The position numbers and the translations under genes are program-made. 64,000 nucleotides of DNA from Aved-18 sp964606665 (lineage in GTDB: Bacteria; Cyanobacteriota; Vampirovibrionia; Obscuribacterales; Obscuribacteraceae): NCBI GenBank assembly GCA_964606665.1, contig CAZSHS010000016.1:6985-70984 (forward strand), in the 5' to 3' direction. The notes below the pieces were generated by a model. It was not told where the DNA came from, did no database searches, and saw only the letters and a list, made by a program, of their open reading frames with translations. This document shows positions 35,403-44,318 of the stretch, one piece after another; within the stretch, counting starts at the first letter, position 1, and every line of letters starts with the position of its first letter.

Positions 35403-35831
35403 TTAGAGTTGATTACCAGAACTTGTAGCCATGCCACTGTTCATCAATCTGGTTACAGATATGTTCAGCCCATTTATTTCTTTTTCCAGGCAATCACCGT
35501 CGGCTTTGGAAATGACGCCTTTTCCATTTGTGTAAAAAGTGGCTTCTTTGTCCACTAGTGCTTTATGTTGATTACGCAAATCAGTGACCTGCTCAGGAGT
35601 AAGCCAATTTTTGTTATTGCCTTGCTCAATTTGTTCCATGATTCGAGCAAGTCGTTTTAGGTAATTAGATTGTCTTGGTGCAGACTGTTGAACAGTCGTT
35701 GTCACAACTTGCGATGGTTGTTCTACGCTCGAAGTTTCGACAGTGGTGATAGTGTCTGCCAGCAATGATGGTGCCAAAGACATTATCGAAACAATAGTGA
35801 GTGAAAAGCTTGTCAGTATTTTGAGTTGCAT
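35403..35831 (-). CDS. Exported protein of unknown function
   Basis: A 142-residue protein with a signal peptide (about 1-25, ending LLA|DTI), a Thr/Val/Ser-rich stretch (SVEQPSQVVTTTVQQS) and a helical C-terminal part with charged residues. I recognise no family. Its start lies two bases after the stop of the preceding minus-strand gene, so they form an operon. Confidence 0.75.
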   Translation of the reverse strand: MQLKILTSFSLTIVSIMSLAPSLLADTITTVETSSVEQPSQVVTTTVQQSAPRQSNYLKRLARIMEQIEQGNNKNWLTPEQVTDLRNQHKALVDKEATFYTNGKGVISKADGDCLEKEINGLNISVTRLMNSGMATSSGNQL

Positions 35832-35833
35832 GA

Positions 35834-36628
35834 TTATGTTCCTTGTAGGTTGTCTACGATTTTTGATCCGTTAAAAATATTTTGTTCTGTCTCCAGCATG
35901 ACGGGCGTGGGGACGGGAATGTAGTTGACATTACGTTTGAAAATGACGCATGGCCAAAAGAGTGCATCCTCGAAGGTCCCTGCAACGTGCCAACCTTCAT
36001 CAGATCTTTTTTCTATTAGTTGAGCAAGTGAGGTGACTTGATTACTGAAAATTCCTCCCTTAGCGTGCTCTACAAGGTACTCATAGTGAACTTTTGGGTC
36101 TTTGGCGATCATTATTAGAGTTGGATCTATGCCATCATGCATTATGCATGCTAATTCCAAGTTATCTTTCATCTGGTGTATCAGAAGCTCGTACACAAGG
36201 GTGTCTTCTAGATTTGCAAATAAATCCGCACCAACTTTTATCGCTCTAACATCGGTGCAAGGCTGCTCGATTTTTTTCATTACTACAATTGGTGGTGAGA
36301 AGAGCTTGTCCAGAACACATGCTGGAACCCACGATGTATTTAAATATTGAACAAATTTGTCATTGACTACTTGTTCATTGCTTTGAGCGCCGGGATGAGT
36401 TTCTTCCACAATATATTGAGGGACATAACCGATACGATCAGATCTGTGGAAAATAAGTTTTGGCAGATGTACTTCATCGCCGCAAATGTCGATTATTTCC
36501 CAACCTTCAAGAGCCAAGTGGCTCAACATACGTCTGAGTGCGTCGGCATCGCTTTCGTCGTGAGCTTTGCTGAAAGATTCAACCCTGTGTTCCATAAGGA
36601 CAAAATTTGGTTCGTTTTGCTTGTTCAT
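35834..36628 (-). CDS. Cytosolic protein with two DUF4177-like modules
   Basis: A 264-residue protein from ATG 36628 (GGTGG about seven bases upstream). An N-terminal module 'VLMEHRVESF ... LEGWEIIDI ... IFHR' and a C-terminal module 'YEYLVEHAKG ... DEGWHVAG ... VIFKR' both follow the DUF4177 pattern, a short domain with a conserved Gly-Trp and a closing strand. The middle is unassigned. The function of DUF4177 is unknown. It is divergent from the TPR gene at 36692 with a 63-base promoter gap. Confidence 0.65.
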   Translation of the reverse strand: MNKQNEPNFVLMEHRVESFSKAHDESDADALRRMLSHLALEGWEIIDICGDEVHLPKLIFHRSDRIGYVPQYIVEETHPGAQSNEQVVNDKFVQYLNTSWVPACVLDKLFSPPIVVMKKIEQPCTDVRAIKVGADLFANLEDTLVYELLIHQMKDNLELACIMHDGIDPTLIMIAKDPKVHYEYLVEHAKGGIFSNQVTSLAQLIEKRSDEGWHVAGTFEDALFWPCVIFKRNVNYIPVPTPVMLETEQNIFNGSKIVDNLQGT

Positions 36629-36691
36629 AATTGCCACCACGAAAAATTGTTAAAATTAGTAGCCTGCGGCAGTTCAAATCAAGGAGGCGCA

Positions 36692-37336
36692 TTGAGTCGG
36701 TTTTTACTAATTTTTGCCTTGTTATTCCTTGTACTTTGCTTTGCGTGCAATTCAGCTATAGCACAAGTCAAGGTTGATCCTAAATCGCCAATCAGAAAAT
36801 ATGTTGACAAGTATATGGTTGCTGTGGCAAAGAACGGCGCGCCTGCGCCTAAGCCCAATCGCGCCGCAGCTCAAAAACTAATTGAACATGGCTGGCACAT
36901 ATTTAAAACTAAACTCGATTACGATTTGGCTTACACTGATTTTTTTCAAGCCATCAAAGCCGATCCAACTGCTGCCCCGGCTTATTTCGGCGTGGCTTAT
37001 CTTAGCAGCAATAAAAACCAGTTGGCTGATGCCGTCCTTTTTTATCGCGAAGCACTAAAGTACGAGAAGAAATTTGGACCTATTTATACCAACCTTGCAA
37101 CAGCGCTTAATTTGCAAAATTCAAACAATCCAGAAATTGGAGTTTTGATGGAACAGTCTATAAAAAATTGTCCTAAATTTACCGACGCTTATTTGATCTA
37201 TGCCGATTTTTTGGCTGCCAAAGGCGATTGGGCTAAAGCGGGTCAAATAGTAAATCAAGCTGCGAAACTGGGCGTTAAAATACCGCCTGATTTTGTGACA
37301 GAATTCAAAGCGCACGGAATAAAAATCGATGAATAA
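36692..37336 (+). CDS. Exported TPR-repeat protein
   Basis: A 214-residue protein starting at TTG 36692, chosen because of the strong AAGGAGG site at 36681-36687 and the signal peptide that follows (FLLIFALLFLVLCFACNSA). About four TPR-like units follow ('YFGVAYLSSNKNQLADAVLF', 'YTNLATALNLQNS'). The upstream part of the open frame (from 36347) runs antisense to the divergent gene and is not coding. It overlaps the TPR-caspase gene by eight bases and so forms a unit with it. Confidence 0.85.
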   Translation: MSRFLLIFALLFLVLCFACNSAIAQVKVDPKSPIRKYVDKYMVAVAKNGAPAPKPNRAAAQKLIEHGWHIFKTKLDYDLAYTDFFQAIKADPTAAPAYFGVAYLSSNKNQLADAVLFYREALKYEKKFGPIYTNLATALNLQNSNNPEIGVLMEQSIKNCPKFTDAYLIYADFLAAKGDWAKAGQIVNQAAKLGVKIPPDFVTEFKAHGIKIDE

Positions 37337-39599
37337 ATTTTTGATTTTCACAAGCCTTGCATACATTCTGCTCATGCCACCAGCATTTGCTGAGCAATCG
37401 TATGCAGAAAAAGGCGTAGATCTTTTAAATAAAATGAACTATTTGCAGGCGCTAGAACCTCTCAAGCGAGCTATCGAACAGAATTCTAGCGATGCTGCTT
37501 CTACTTATAATCGGGGACAAGTTTATCGTAATCTTGGTAAATACAAAGAGGCGATTGCGGACTATACTCGTTATCTGGAGCTTGCTCCAGACGATGTTGA
37601 AAATTATTTGGTTTATTACAATCGAGGTATTTGTTACAACGCCGCAGGTGAATACGATAATGCTATAGCCGATTTGGATCAGGCTATAACTCTGAAATCT
37701 TCGTTTCAAAAAGCTTTTTTGGAGCGTGGGGACGCATATCTCAACCGAGCGCACGAAGGTGATTGCGACCGTGCTTTCAGCGACGCCAATAGTTACATAG
37801 AGATGGCAGCCAATGATCCTTTAGGGTATGTTTTGCGCGGCAAAGCTTTATCGCAAATGGGCAAAGGTTCAGATTCTATCAAAGACTTCGATAAGGCGCT
37901 GACTTTCGATAAGGCGTACAACACTTATGCTGAGCGCGGTCGTGCATATCATAGCGATAGACAGTATGACAAAGCCATTCAAGATTACGATCGGGTGCTC
38001 GTTGAGCAACCAAACGATGGTAACACCTGGTACAATCGCGGGTTATCGAATAAAGGTCGCGAGCAGTGGAAAGCAGCAGTGGAGGACTTTTCTAAGTCTT
38101 TGTCTTTACTGCCAAACGACGCTTGGACATTGCTTGAACGTGGCAGATGCAAAGTTTTCATTCCAGATTACAGAGGCGCCATCGATGACATATCTAAAAG
38201 TCTTGATGTTAATCCAGATAACTGTGATGCCCGGTTTGAACGCGCTGAGTTGAATTTGAAATTGAAATTGCCCGAAGCAGCTTTGCAAGATTTAAACACA
38301 GCCATTTCCAAAGGCAAAGCGGTTCCGCACTGGTATGCGCTTAGAGCCCTAGCGCAAGCTCGTCTTGGAGATTTCAACAAAGCGAATCTAGATCTGCAAT
38401 CGTCGGATAGTCTTTTTCAATTGCTAAGCGATGATGAAAAGCCTTTTTATATAGAATCGCAAGCCTACGCCGGTCTTGCAGAAGTCTTGCTTGGTAAATC
38501 GGCTGAGGCTTTTCAGCGCTTGGACAAAGCTATTTCGATTGGTGGAACCCAAATTCACAACGTTTCAAAAGCAATGCTTTTGTCTGCGCGAAGCCTCGCG
38601 AATGCTCGTCTAAACAAGGCTTCACAAGCCTCTGCGGATTCGGGTAACGCCAAAAGTTTATCGGGTGAATGGGGCGATCTCGCTTCATTTCTAGGCTCTG
38701 GCTCAATCTCGTCAGCCTCAAATTCAGCAGGAAGTTCCACTAGTTCTTCTTTAAATACCGATGGCACTAATCGTCCAGTGCGAGATAAATGGGCTCTGGT
38801 TGTGGGTATCAGCGATTTCAAAGACGGCTCGATTCCAAAACTAAAATATTCAGCCAAAGATGCGCGCGATTTTCGCGAGTTCTTAATCAAGAAGGCGAAC
38901 TTTTCTCCTGATCATATCAGGCTTCTGGTCAATCAAGACGCAACACGTATGCGAATAATGACCGAGCTTGGAGATAAGTTTTTACCTCGCGTCGTACAAC
39001 CAGACGACTTGGTTGTGCTTTATTTTTCATCGCATGGAAGCCCATCTAGTGCTGATTTTCGCGACAAAAATTATTTCATTGCATACGATTCGGAGAAGAC
39101 TAATTTGTTTGCAAGTGGAATTGAATTGCAAGAGTTGATGAAAGTAATCAAAGGCCGAGTTGATACTAATCGTGTAATTGTAATTCTTGATGCTTGTCAC
39201 AGTGGCGGAGCCGATGCTAATGCAAAGTCGACTGAGGCTGTAGCTAACTTCGATGCAAGCGAGTTAATTGGTGAAGGTCAATTGGTGATATGTTCAAGTG
39301 AATCAGCGGAGCGTTCTTATGAATCTAAGCGTTATCAAAATGGTGTTTTCACCAAAGCCCTGATGGATGGACTTACTGCAAACGGTACAAACACTAAATT
39401 GAAAGATGCGTTTGATATTTTGAAATACAAAGTCAATACCGAAGTGAAAGAAGATGATGGACAAAGACAGACGCCAGTCTTGAAGAGTCAATGGAATGGC
39501 GATGATGTGTCTTTGGCTTTGCCTGCAACCAAACCCCGACAACTTCCTCTTGCCGTAAAGCAATTGTTGGCGCCAGATAGTGCCACTCCTAAAAAATAA
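37329..39599 (+). CDS. Exported TPR-caspase-like protein
   Basis: A 756-residue protein with a signal peptide (about 1-21), about ten TPR units (about 25-450), a Ser-rich linker, and a C-terminal peptidase C14 (caspase) domain at about 475-720. The catalytic dyad is present: His569 in YFSSHG and Cys623 in LDACHSG. Caspase-like proteases of bacteria (orthocaspases) usually cleave after Arg or Lys; the specificity is not shown here. The signal peptide places it outside the cytoplasm. TPR plus caspase is a known bacterial combination, often linked to stress or cell death, but a role here is inference. Confidence 0.92.
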   Translation: MNKFLIFTSLAYILLMPPAFAEQSYAEKGVDLLNKMNYLQALEPLKRAIEQNSSDAASTYNRGQVYRNLGKYKEAIADYTRYLELAPDDVENYLVYYNRGICYNAAGEYDNAIADLDQAITLKSSFQKAFLERGDAYLNRAHEGDCDRAFSDANSYIEMAANDPLGYVLRGKALSQMGKGSDSIKDFDKALTFDKAYNTYAERGRAYHSDRQYDKAIQDYDRVLVEQPNDGNTWYNRGLSNKGREQWKAAVEDFSKSLSLLPNDAWTLLERGRCKVFIPDYRGAIDDISKSLDVNPDNCDARFERAELNLKLKLPEAALQDLNTAISKGKAVPHWYALRALAQARLGDFNKANLDLQSSDSLFQLLSDDEKPFYIESQAYAGLAEVLLGKSAEAFQRLDKAISIGGTQIHNVSKAMLLSARSLANARLNKASQASADSGNAKSLSGEWGDLASFLGSGSISSASNSAGSSTSSSLNTDGTNRPVRDKWALVVGISDFKDGSIPKLKYSAKDARDFREFLIKKANFSPDHIRLLVNQDATRMRIMTELGDKFLPRVVQPDDLVVLYFSSHGSPSSADFRDKNYFIAYDSEKTNLFASGIELQELMKVIKGRVDTNRVIVILDACHSGGADANAKSTEAVANFDASELIGEGQLVICSSESAERSYESKRYQNGVFTKALMDGLTANGTNTKLKDAFDILKYKVNTEVKEDDGQRQTPVLKSQWNGDDVSLALPATKPRQLPLAVKQLLAPDSATPKK

Positions 39600-39963
39600 T
39601 TTTACGTGCGATAAGCAGAATAAAAGGTGCGGCTAGCAGCCAGAAAATCACCTCAACTGGAATGGAAAAGCTTTGACTTTGGGTTGGAACGAATTCTTTT
39701 TTCATTCGTCCCCCAGGCGTACCCACCATACTTGGATCGATGCACTGTTCGCCCATTTTAAAGGAACTACAAATGCTGACAGAATCAAAGTTTCCAATCT
39801 CTCTGTAATCGCACTTGCGACCGATTAGTTGAGATATTCTTTTAGAACGTTCGGCATCGTTATTTGCGTGTGCCTCTAGCTCGCCTGTTATAGCTAAGCT
39901 CATCACAATGTGGAAAATGGCAATAGGCAATTTATTTTTCAATTTGATTGGAATAAATCTCAC
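39589..39963 (-). CDS. Exported protein with a C-terminal membrane anchor
   Basis: A 124-residue protein with a signal peptide (about 1-32, near HAN), a short middle region with three cysteines and a C-terminal hydrophobic segment (VIFWLLAAPFILLIA). No family is recognised. Its 3' end overlaps the convergent caspase gene by 11 bases. Confidence 0.6.
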   Translation of the reverse strand: MRFIPIKLKNKLPIAIFHIVMSLAITGELEAHANNDAERSKRISQLIGRKCDYREIGNFDSVSICSSFKMGEQCIDPSMVGTPGGRMKKEFVPTQSQSFSIPVEVIFWLLAAPFILLIARKIIF

Positions 39964-40005
39964 GACATTGTGATGTGTTAAAAAATCAACTTGGAATTGT
40001 TTGAC

Positions 40006-40037
40006 TTAATCAAGTATTTTAGTTGATTAAATCAACT
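40006..40037. repeat. Overlapping AT-rich inverted repeats
   Basis: TTAATCAA (40006-40013) pairs with TTGATTAA (40023-40030), and AGTTGAT-TAA-ATCAACT (40021-40037) is a second perfect inverted repeat. They sit in the 134-base gap between two minus-strand genes. No T-run follows on the minus strand, so a protein-binding site is as likely as a hairpin. Confidence 0.35.
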
Positions 40038-40097
40038 ATTTCTGCCGAGTAAAAAAGACTCATCGAAACTTTGTTAGATTGTTGGCGCTTTGGAAGA

Positions 40098-40451
40098 TTA
40101 ATTAGCGGTGACGGCAGTTATTTGTTGCGCTGGTGTCGCAGGTGCGGTTGGCTGTGCACTATTTGTGGTGGCAGTATCGATGGTCACGACGCTCACAACT
40201 TCGTGAGGTGTGGAAACTAAATCTTTGATACGTGAGTGGATAAAAGAAGCTCTCTCTTTGTCGCCGCGCTTTTCATAAATGCGTGTCAAACTCAGCATTA
40301 AAGAACACACAGAAACTGAATTGCTGCCATACAGTTTGTCGGCAATGCAAATGGCTTGAGTGAATAAAACTTCTGCTCTGTCCAGATTGCCTTCGTCCAA
40401 CGCCTTGTCGGCGGCTGTGGTTGTGTCAAGCAATTTCTGACGTTCAAACAT
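40098..40451 (-). CDS. Small TPR-like protein
   Basis: A 117-residue cytosolic protein with one and a half TPR-type helical pairs ('AADKALDEGNLDRAEVLFTQAI', 'SLTRIYEKRGDKERASFI') and a Thr/Ala/Pro-rich tail. It lacks a signal peptide. The partner is unknown. Confidence 0.75.
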   Translation of the reverse strand: MFERQKLLDTTTAADKALDEGNLDRAEVLFTQAICIADKLYGSNSVSVCSLMLSLTRIYEKRGDKERASFIHSRIKDLVSTPHEVVSVVTIDTATTNSAQPTAPATPAQQITAVTAN

Positions 40452-40635
40452 GCACTTGCACCTCTAAAGCCAAATTATCCTCAAATTAGGCAAGCTTGAG
40501 GGCTGAAAAAACGTAGTCATAGGGCAAAATTTAATATAGTCCAGTTTAATCTTTAAGCTCTTTTCAAGTTGCCTGTATCCGTCAGATTCTCTAAAATACC
40601 GTTCTACCTTTCCATTTAGAGAAATCACTACAGTC

Positions 40636-40848
40636 ATGCCTAAATTTTTTGTTGCCGCGCTTGCAAGCATCGTATCTAGCCTATTCTTAGGCATCCTGCC
40701 TGGGTTTGCTCATGAGGGGTCGGGTGCTGAACACCTGGCTATGGGAATCGGCATTGGTGAGGTGTTGGGACTCATTTTAGGGATTGTAATTGGAGCTTTT
40801 TCTGTCCTGGCTTTAGCCAAGTACAAAAATTCAAAGTCGGGAAAATGA
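40636..40848 (+). CDS. Small membrane protein
   Basis: A 70-residue protein with a signal peptide or first membrane segment (about 1-24, ending FAHEG) and a second hydrophobic helix (about 38-62, with GxxxG-like spacing in 'GIGEVLGLILGIVIGAFSVL'), then a basic tail. The ATG of the following protease gene overlaps its TGA by four bases, so the two are coupled. No family is recognised. Confidence 0.7.
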   Translation: MPKFFVAALASIVSSLFLGILPGFAHEGSGAEHLAMGIGIGEVLGLILGIVIGAFSVLALAKYKNSKSGK

Positions 40849-41669
40849 GCTTTGACCACGAAAAGTTCATGAAGGGTGTCGGGCTATATGAAGAAGCCAA
40901 TCGACGACGCGACAATCTTGAATTTGATTTCGCCTTTAGTCTTTATGAGCGAGCACAAGAGTTTCTTTACAAAAGAATTGATATTCCACTTTTTTACGAT
41001 ATGGCTTTAGCAGCCGATTTGAGTGGAGACCTTAGAAAAGCAAGTGAGTATTTCAACAAAGCTTGTCTTAGTCTTGAGCAAATGAAAGCTGAAAACCCAC
41101 ACGATGAGCGAATTAAGAATCTGCAGCCATTAGTCGATAGTTTGGCTCATCAAATCAGTTTGAGAAGTCTGGTAGAGAACGACGCAACAGATTATGCAAA
41201 TCAAGTCGAGCATAAAGTCTGGCCGCAACACAAATTTCCACTCACTATCTGGATTGCAGATCAAGCCAGTCACCAGAATGGGTTTGATAAGAGTGATAGT
41301 GATTTGATTTATGCTTCTTTTGAGAAATGGGTACAGCGCTGTCAGTGGTTTCAGATTGCCAGAGCAAACAAAGCGGATCAGGAAATTGCCAAAATAAATG
41401 TGAAACAAGCGGGTCCAGGCGATTTGCAATCGGGTTCAGGTGGGCAAACAAATTTTTTGTTTAACGATTTAGGCGAGTTAGATCGAGTCGATATCAGGGT
41501 TTATATCCCTAGCCCCAATTTGCAATCGCTCATTCTGCACGAAGCAGGACATGCTTTGGGAATAGATGGACACTCGCCATACTCAGATGATTTGATGTGG
41601 TGGAAATCACCTTTGATAAACATTTCAAATCGTGATGTTGAAACAATGAAAATCATATACGGGCAATAA
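40845..41669 (+). CDS. Matrixin-like metalloprotease with a TPR-type N-terminus
   Basis: A 274-residue protein. Residues 1-105 are helical and TPR-like ('MALAADLSGDLRKASEYFNKA'). The rest is a metzincin-type domain: HEAGHALGIDGHSP gives H232, E233, H236 and H242, the variant spacing with an extra Gly seen in some bacterial matrixins, followed by a Met-turn DDLMWW. No signal peptide is seen, which is unusual for a matrixin; the coupled small membrane protein upstream may anchor or export it. Zinc binding and protease activity are inferred from the motif. Confidence 0.85.
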   Translation: MSFDHEKFMKGVGLYEEANRRRDNLEFDFAFSLYERAQEFLYKRIDIPLFYDMALAADLSGDLRKASEYFNKACLSLEQMKAENPHDERIKNLQPLVDSLAHQISLRSLVENDATDYANQVEHKVWPQHKFPLTIWIADQASHQNGFDKSDSDLIYASFEKWVQRCQWFQIARANKADQEIAKINVKQAGPGDLQSGSGGQTNFLFNDLGELDRVDIRVYIPSPNLQSLILHEAGHALGIDGHSPYSDDLMWWKSPLINISNRDVETMKIIYGQ

Positions 41670-41680
41670 GAGGAAGAGTA

Positions 41681-42052
41681 ATGTCAGGCAGTATGCTCAT
41701 TATTGATGATGATCCGCGCATTCGAGAAATAATCGAAATTTCGCTTGAAGGCGAATGGGTCACTATGACAGCAAGCTCAGGCAAGGAGGCTTTACGAGCA
41801 CTCGAGAGCATGATTCCAGACGTTATTTTAAGCGACAGAACATTGCCCGATATTGATGGGACCGAGCTGATTGTCAAAATCCGCGAGAATCCGAATTTGA
41901 AAAATGTGCCGGTGATTTTGCTCACTGCGCGCGTTCAGGCACAAGAGCTGGAAGCCTATTCTCAGCAGGATTTTGCTGGTGTACTTTCTAAGCCTTTCGA
42001 CCCTATGACTTTATCGGATGAAATCAACACTATTTTGTCTGGTAACTCTTAA
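41681..42052 (+). CDS. Single-domain response regulator
   Basis: A 123-residue receiver domain without an output domain. The acidic pocket (IIDDDPR), the phospho-acceptor D52 (LSDRTLPD), Thr (LTAR) and Lys (LSKPFDP) are all present. It lies six bases upstream of the CHASE3 kinase gene and should be its partner or a phosphate sink. It could also act through protein contacts. Confidence 0.93.
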   Translation: MSGSMLIIDDDPRIREIIEISLEGEWVTMTASSGKEALRALESMIPDVILSDRTLPDIDGTELIVKIRENPNLKNVPVILLTARVQAQELEAYSQQDFAGVLSKPFDPMTLSDEINTILSGNS

Positions 42053-42058
42053 AATTAG

Positions 42059-44314
42059 ATGAAAGGCAAGGATCAATATTTCCGCTACTTGATCGTCGGC
42101 TCGACTCTGGCGTTCTTCGCTATTATCGTTGGGCTCTTCTGGACTACTCAAGAGCATATGAAATATCAATTGAGTCTGCGCCAATGGGTTGTGCATACGC
42201 AAGAAGTACTCGTCTCGATAAGCCAGCTTGAGAATACGATTAAAGATGTCCAGATTTATGAACAAATTTATGGACTGACTAAAAAACAAGAGTATTACGA
42301 TGCGTACCAAGAAGCGCATCAGAAGTTGATTGGTATTCTCGATGCTTCTATCGAATTAATCGACGACAATCAGTCGCAACTTGTGCGTCTGGAAGATCTT
42401 AAAACCAAAGTGAAAGGACGACTAGCTTTTCTTGATGAGCATATTGAGCAAATCAGGGCGGGTCGCGAATATCTGGTCACTAAAGAAGATTATGACCGTT
42501 TGGGTCAAACCGGGATGCGTATTCGCGCTGTTCTTAAAGATATCGAGCAAGAGGAATTGGAACTTTTTAAAAAACGCACAGACGAGTTGGAGGCGGCTAC
42601 CCGAGAGTCGTTTCTGCGTTTGCAAATAATTTCGCTTGTGGCTTTCTTGGTTTTTTGTGTGGCAGTCATTGCACTTTTTGTAGTGAATAGAAGGCAATCG
42701 AGACAAACTCTGAGTCGCGAAGTGGCGTATCAAATCAATTCGATATTGGCAAGGAGAATATCACTCAATCAAGCTGTGCCAGATTGTTTCAAAGTTATTT
42801 GCGAAAATCTTGGCTGGCATACTGCAGCACTTTGGCGTCCTACTCTTGATGGACAGAAATTACAATGCCATAGTTTTTTTGCAAATCAACCTGTTCCGCA
42901 TTTCGCAGAGGCCACTTCCGGTGAGGTTGAGCGAACAGAAAAAACCTTGCTAGGTAAAGTTTGGTGCACAGGTGAGCCTGCCTGGATAAATTTTGGTGTA
43001 CACAATGAAAAATTTACGCGTGAAAATGATGGGCTTAGAGATGGTCTGAAAAGCGGCTTTATGTTGCCGGTTTATATACAAGAAAAATTTATCGGAGTGT
43101 TTGAATTCTTTTCTATAAACGAAGTCAAAGAAGACGCAAATGAAGAATGGCTGCTCAAAGTAATTTGCAGTGATATGGCGCAAGAGTTTGAACGCAAACG
43201 GGTGGAAGAAGGTTTGCAAGACGCTCTAAGTGAGCTATCGCGTTTCGAGCGATTTCTTGACTCGGTGCTTAAAAACATGGGCTCGGGTGTGATAGTGGCT
43301 GATCGCATGGGCAATTTTCTGTTATTTAACGATGCAGCTAAAAACATTCTCGGTTATAAGCAAATAGACCAAAACTTTGATTCTTCGCAAGTCGCCGGAT
43401 TATTTGAAGAGGACGGGGTCACTGCGCTTAAACCAGAGCGTATCCCGCTCACACGTGCTATTAATGGCGAAGCGGTTGATAATTTCATTATATTCTGCAA
43501 AAACGAAGGCGCTCCAAATGGTATCTGGATTAGTGTCAATGGTCGTCCCATCTTTAATGACAATGGCGAGATTTATGGAGGAGTAGTTGTTTTTGAAGAC
43601 GTCACTCTGCGTAAAGAGGAGGAGCGACGCACGCTTGAATTGTATTCGATGGTCTCGCACGAATTGCGCACACCACTTACGTCTATTCGTGGTGCTCTAG
43701 GTTTGTTGGAGGGTGGCAAGGCAGGCGAATTGAGTGAGCGAGGTAAGCACTTGGTCACTATGGGTCGCAAAGAATGCGATCGACTTGTAAGATTGATAAA
43801 CGATATTTTGGATGTGCAGAAATTTGACGCCGGACGCTTGCAGTTAAAGCCAACTGAAATACAGCCTTTGCTGTTGGTCGAGCGGGCTACCGAAAATTTG
43901 CGTGGATTGGCTGAGGAAAAAAATGTCGACTTACAAATTATTTCTAGAATAGATGCTGGCAAGAAAATAATGGCTGACAAAGACCGTTTTCTACAGATTG
44001 TTACCAATTTGATTTCAAACGCAATTAAGTTTGCTCCAAAAGATAGCAACATCAAAATCATTTGCGAAGATCAAAGCAAGTTGAACCAAATTCGCGTCTT
44101 GGTGCAAGATGAGGGTCCTGGAATAAGCGAAGAAAATCAATCGAAGCTGTTTCGATCCTTCGAACAAGTGGGATCGCACGCAAATAATGCGCATGAAGGA
44201 ACCGGGCTTGGATTGGCAATTTCAAAGGCACTTGTACAATTGCACAATGGGCAAATTGGACTCGACAGCAAAGAAAATGAAGGGGCAACCTTCTGGTTCA
44301 CTATACCTGGTTAA
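42059..44314 (+). CDS. Sensor histidine kinase (CHASE3-GAF-PAS-HisKA-HATPase)
   Basis: A 751-residue kinase. Two membrane segments (about 10-28 and 187-208) enclose a CHASE3-like helical sensor. In the cytoplasm follow a GAF-like domain (about 215-380), a PAS domain (about 395-515), HisKA with SHELRTPLTSI and HATPase_c with NAIKFAP, DEGPGIS and GTGLGLAI. It pairs with the response regulator just upstream. The convergent gene downstream (44319) is a multi-domain receiver protein with HPt and probably part of the same relay. Confidence 0.93.
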   Translation: MKGKDQYFRYLIVGSTLAFFAIIVGLFWTTQEHMKYQLSLRQWVVHTQEVLVSISQLENTIKDVQIYEQIYGLTKKQEYYDAYQEAHQKLIGILDASIELIDDNQSQLVRLEDLKTKVKGRLAFLDEHIEQIRAGREYLVTKEDYDRLGQTGMRIRAVLKDIEQEELELFKKRTDELEAATRESFLRLQIISLVAFLVFCVAVIALFVVNRRQSRQTLSREVAYQINSILARRISLNQAVPDCFKVICENLGWHTAALWRPTLDGQKLQCHSFFANQPVPHFAEATSGEVERTEKTLLGKVWCTGEPAWINFGVHNEKFTRENDGLRDGLKSGFMLPVYIQEKFIGVFEFFSINEVKEDANEEWLLKVICSDMAQEFERKRVEEGLQDALSELSRFERFLDSVLKNMGSGVIVADRMGNFLLFNDAAKNILGYKQIDQNFDSSQVAGLFEEDGVTALKPERIPLTRAINGEAVDNFIIFCKNEGAPNGIWISVNGRPIFNDNGEIYGGVVVFEDVTLRKEEERRTLELYSMVSHELRTPLTSIRGALGLLEGGKAGELSERGKHLVTMGRKECDRLVRLINDILDVQKFDAGRLQLKPTEIQPLLLVERATENLRGLAEEKNVDLQIISRIDAGKKIMADKDRFLQIVTNLISNAIKFAPKDSNIKIICEDQSKLNQIRVLVQDEGPGISEENQSKLFRSFEQVGSHANNAHEGTGLGLAISKALVQLHNGQIGLDSKENEGATFWFTIPG

Positions 44315-44318
44315 GGGC

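Noticed and set aside
36347..36691. Upstream extension of the TPR gene at 36692
   Set aside because: It runs antisense to the DUF4177-like gene and ignores the AAGGAGG site and signal peptide at 36692.
40464..40694. 76-residue minus-strand ORF
   Set aside because: It overlaps the start of the small membrane protein at 40636, has no domain or signal, and no good ribosome site.
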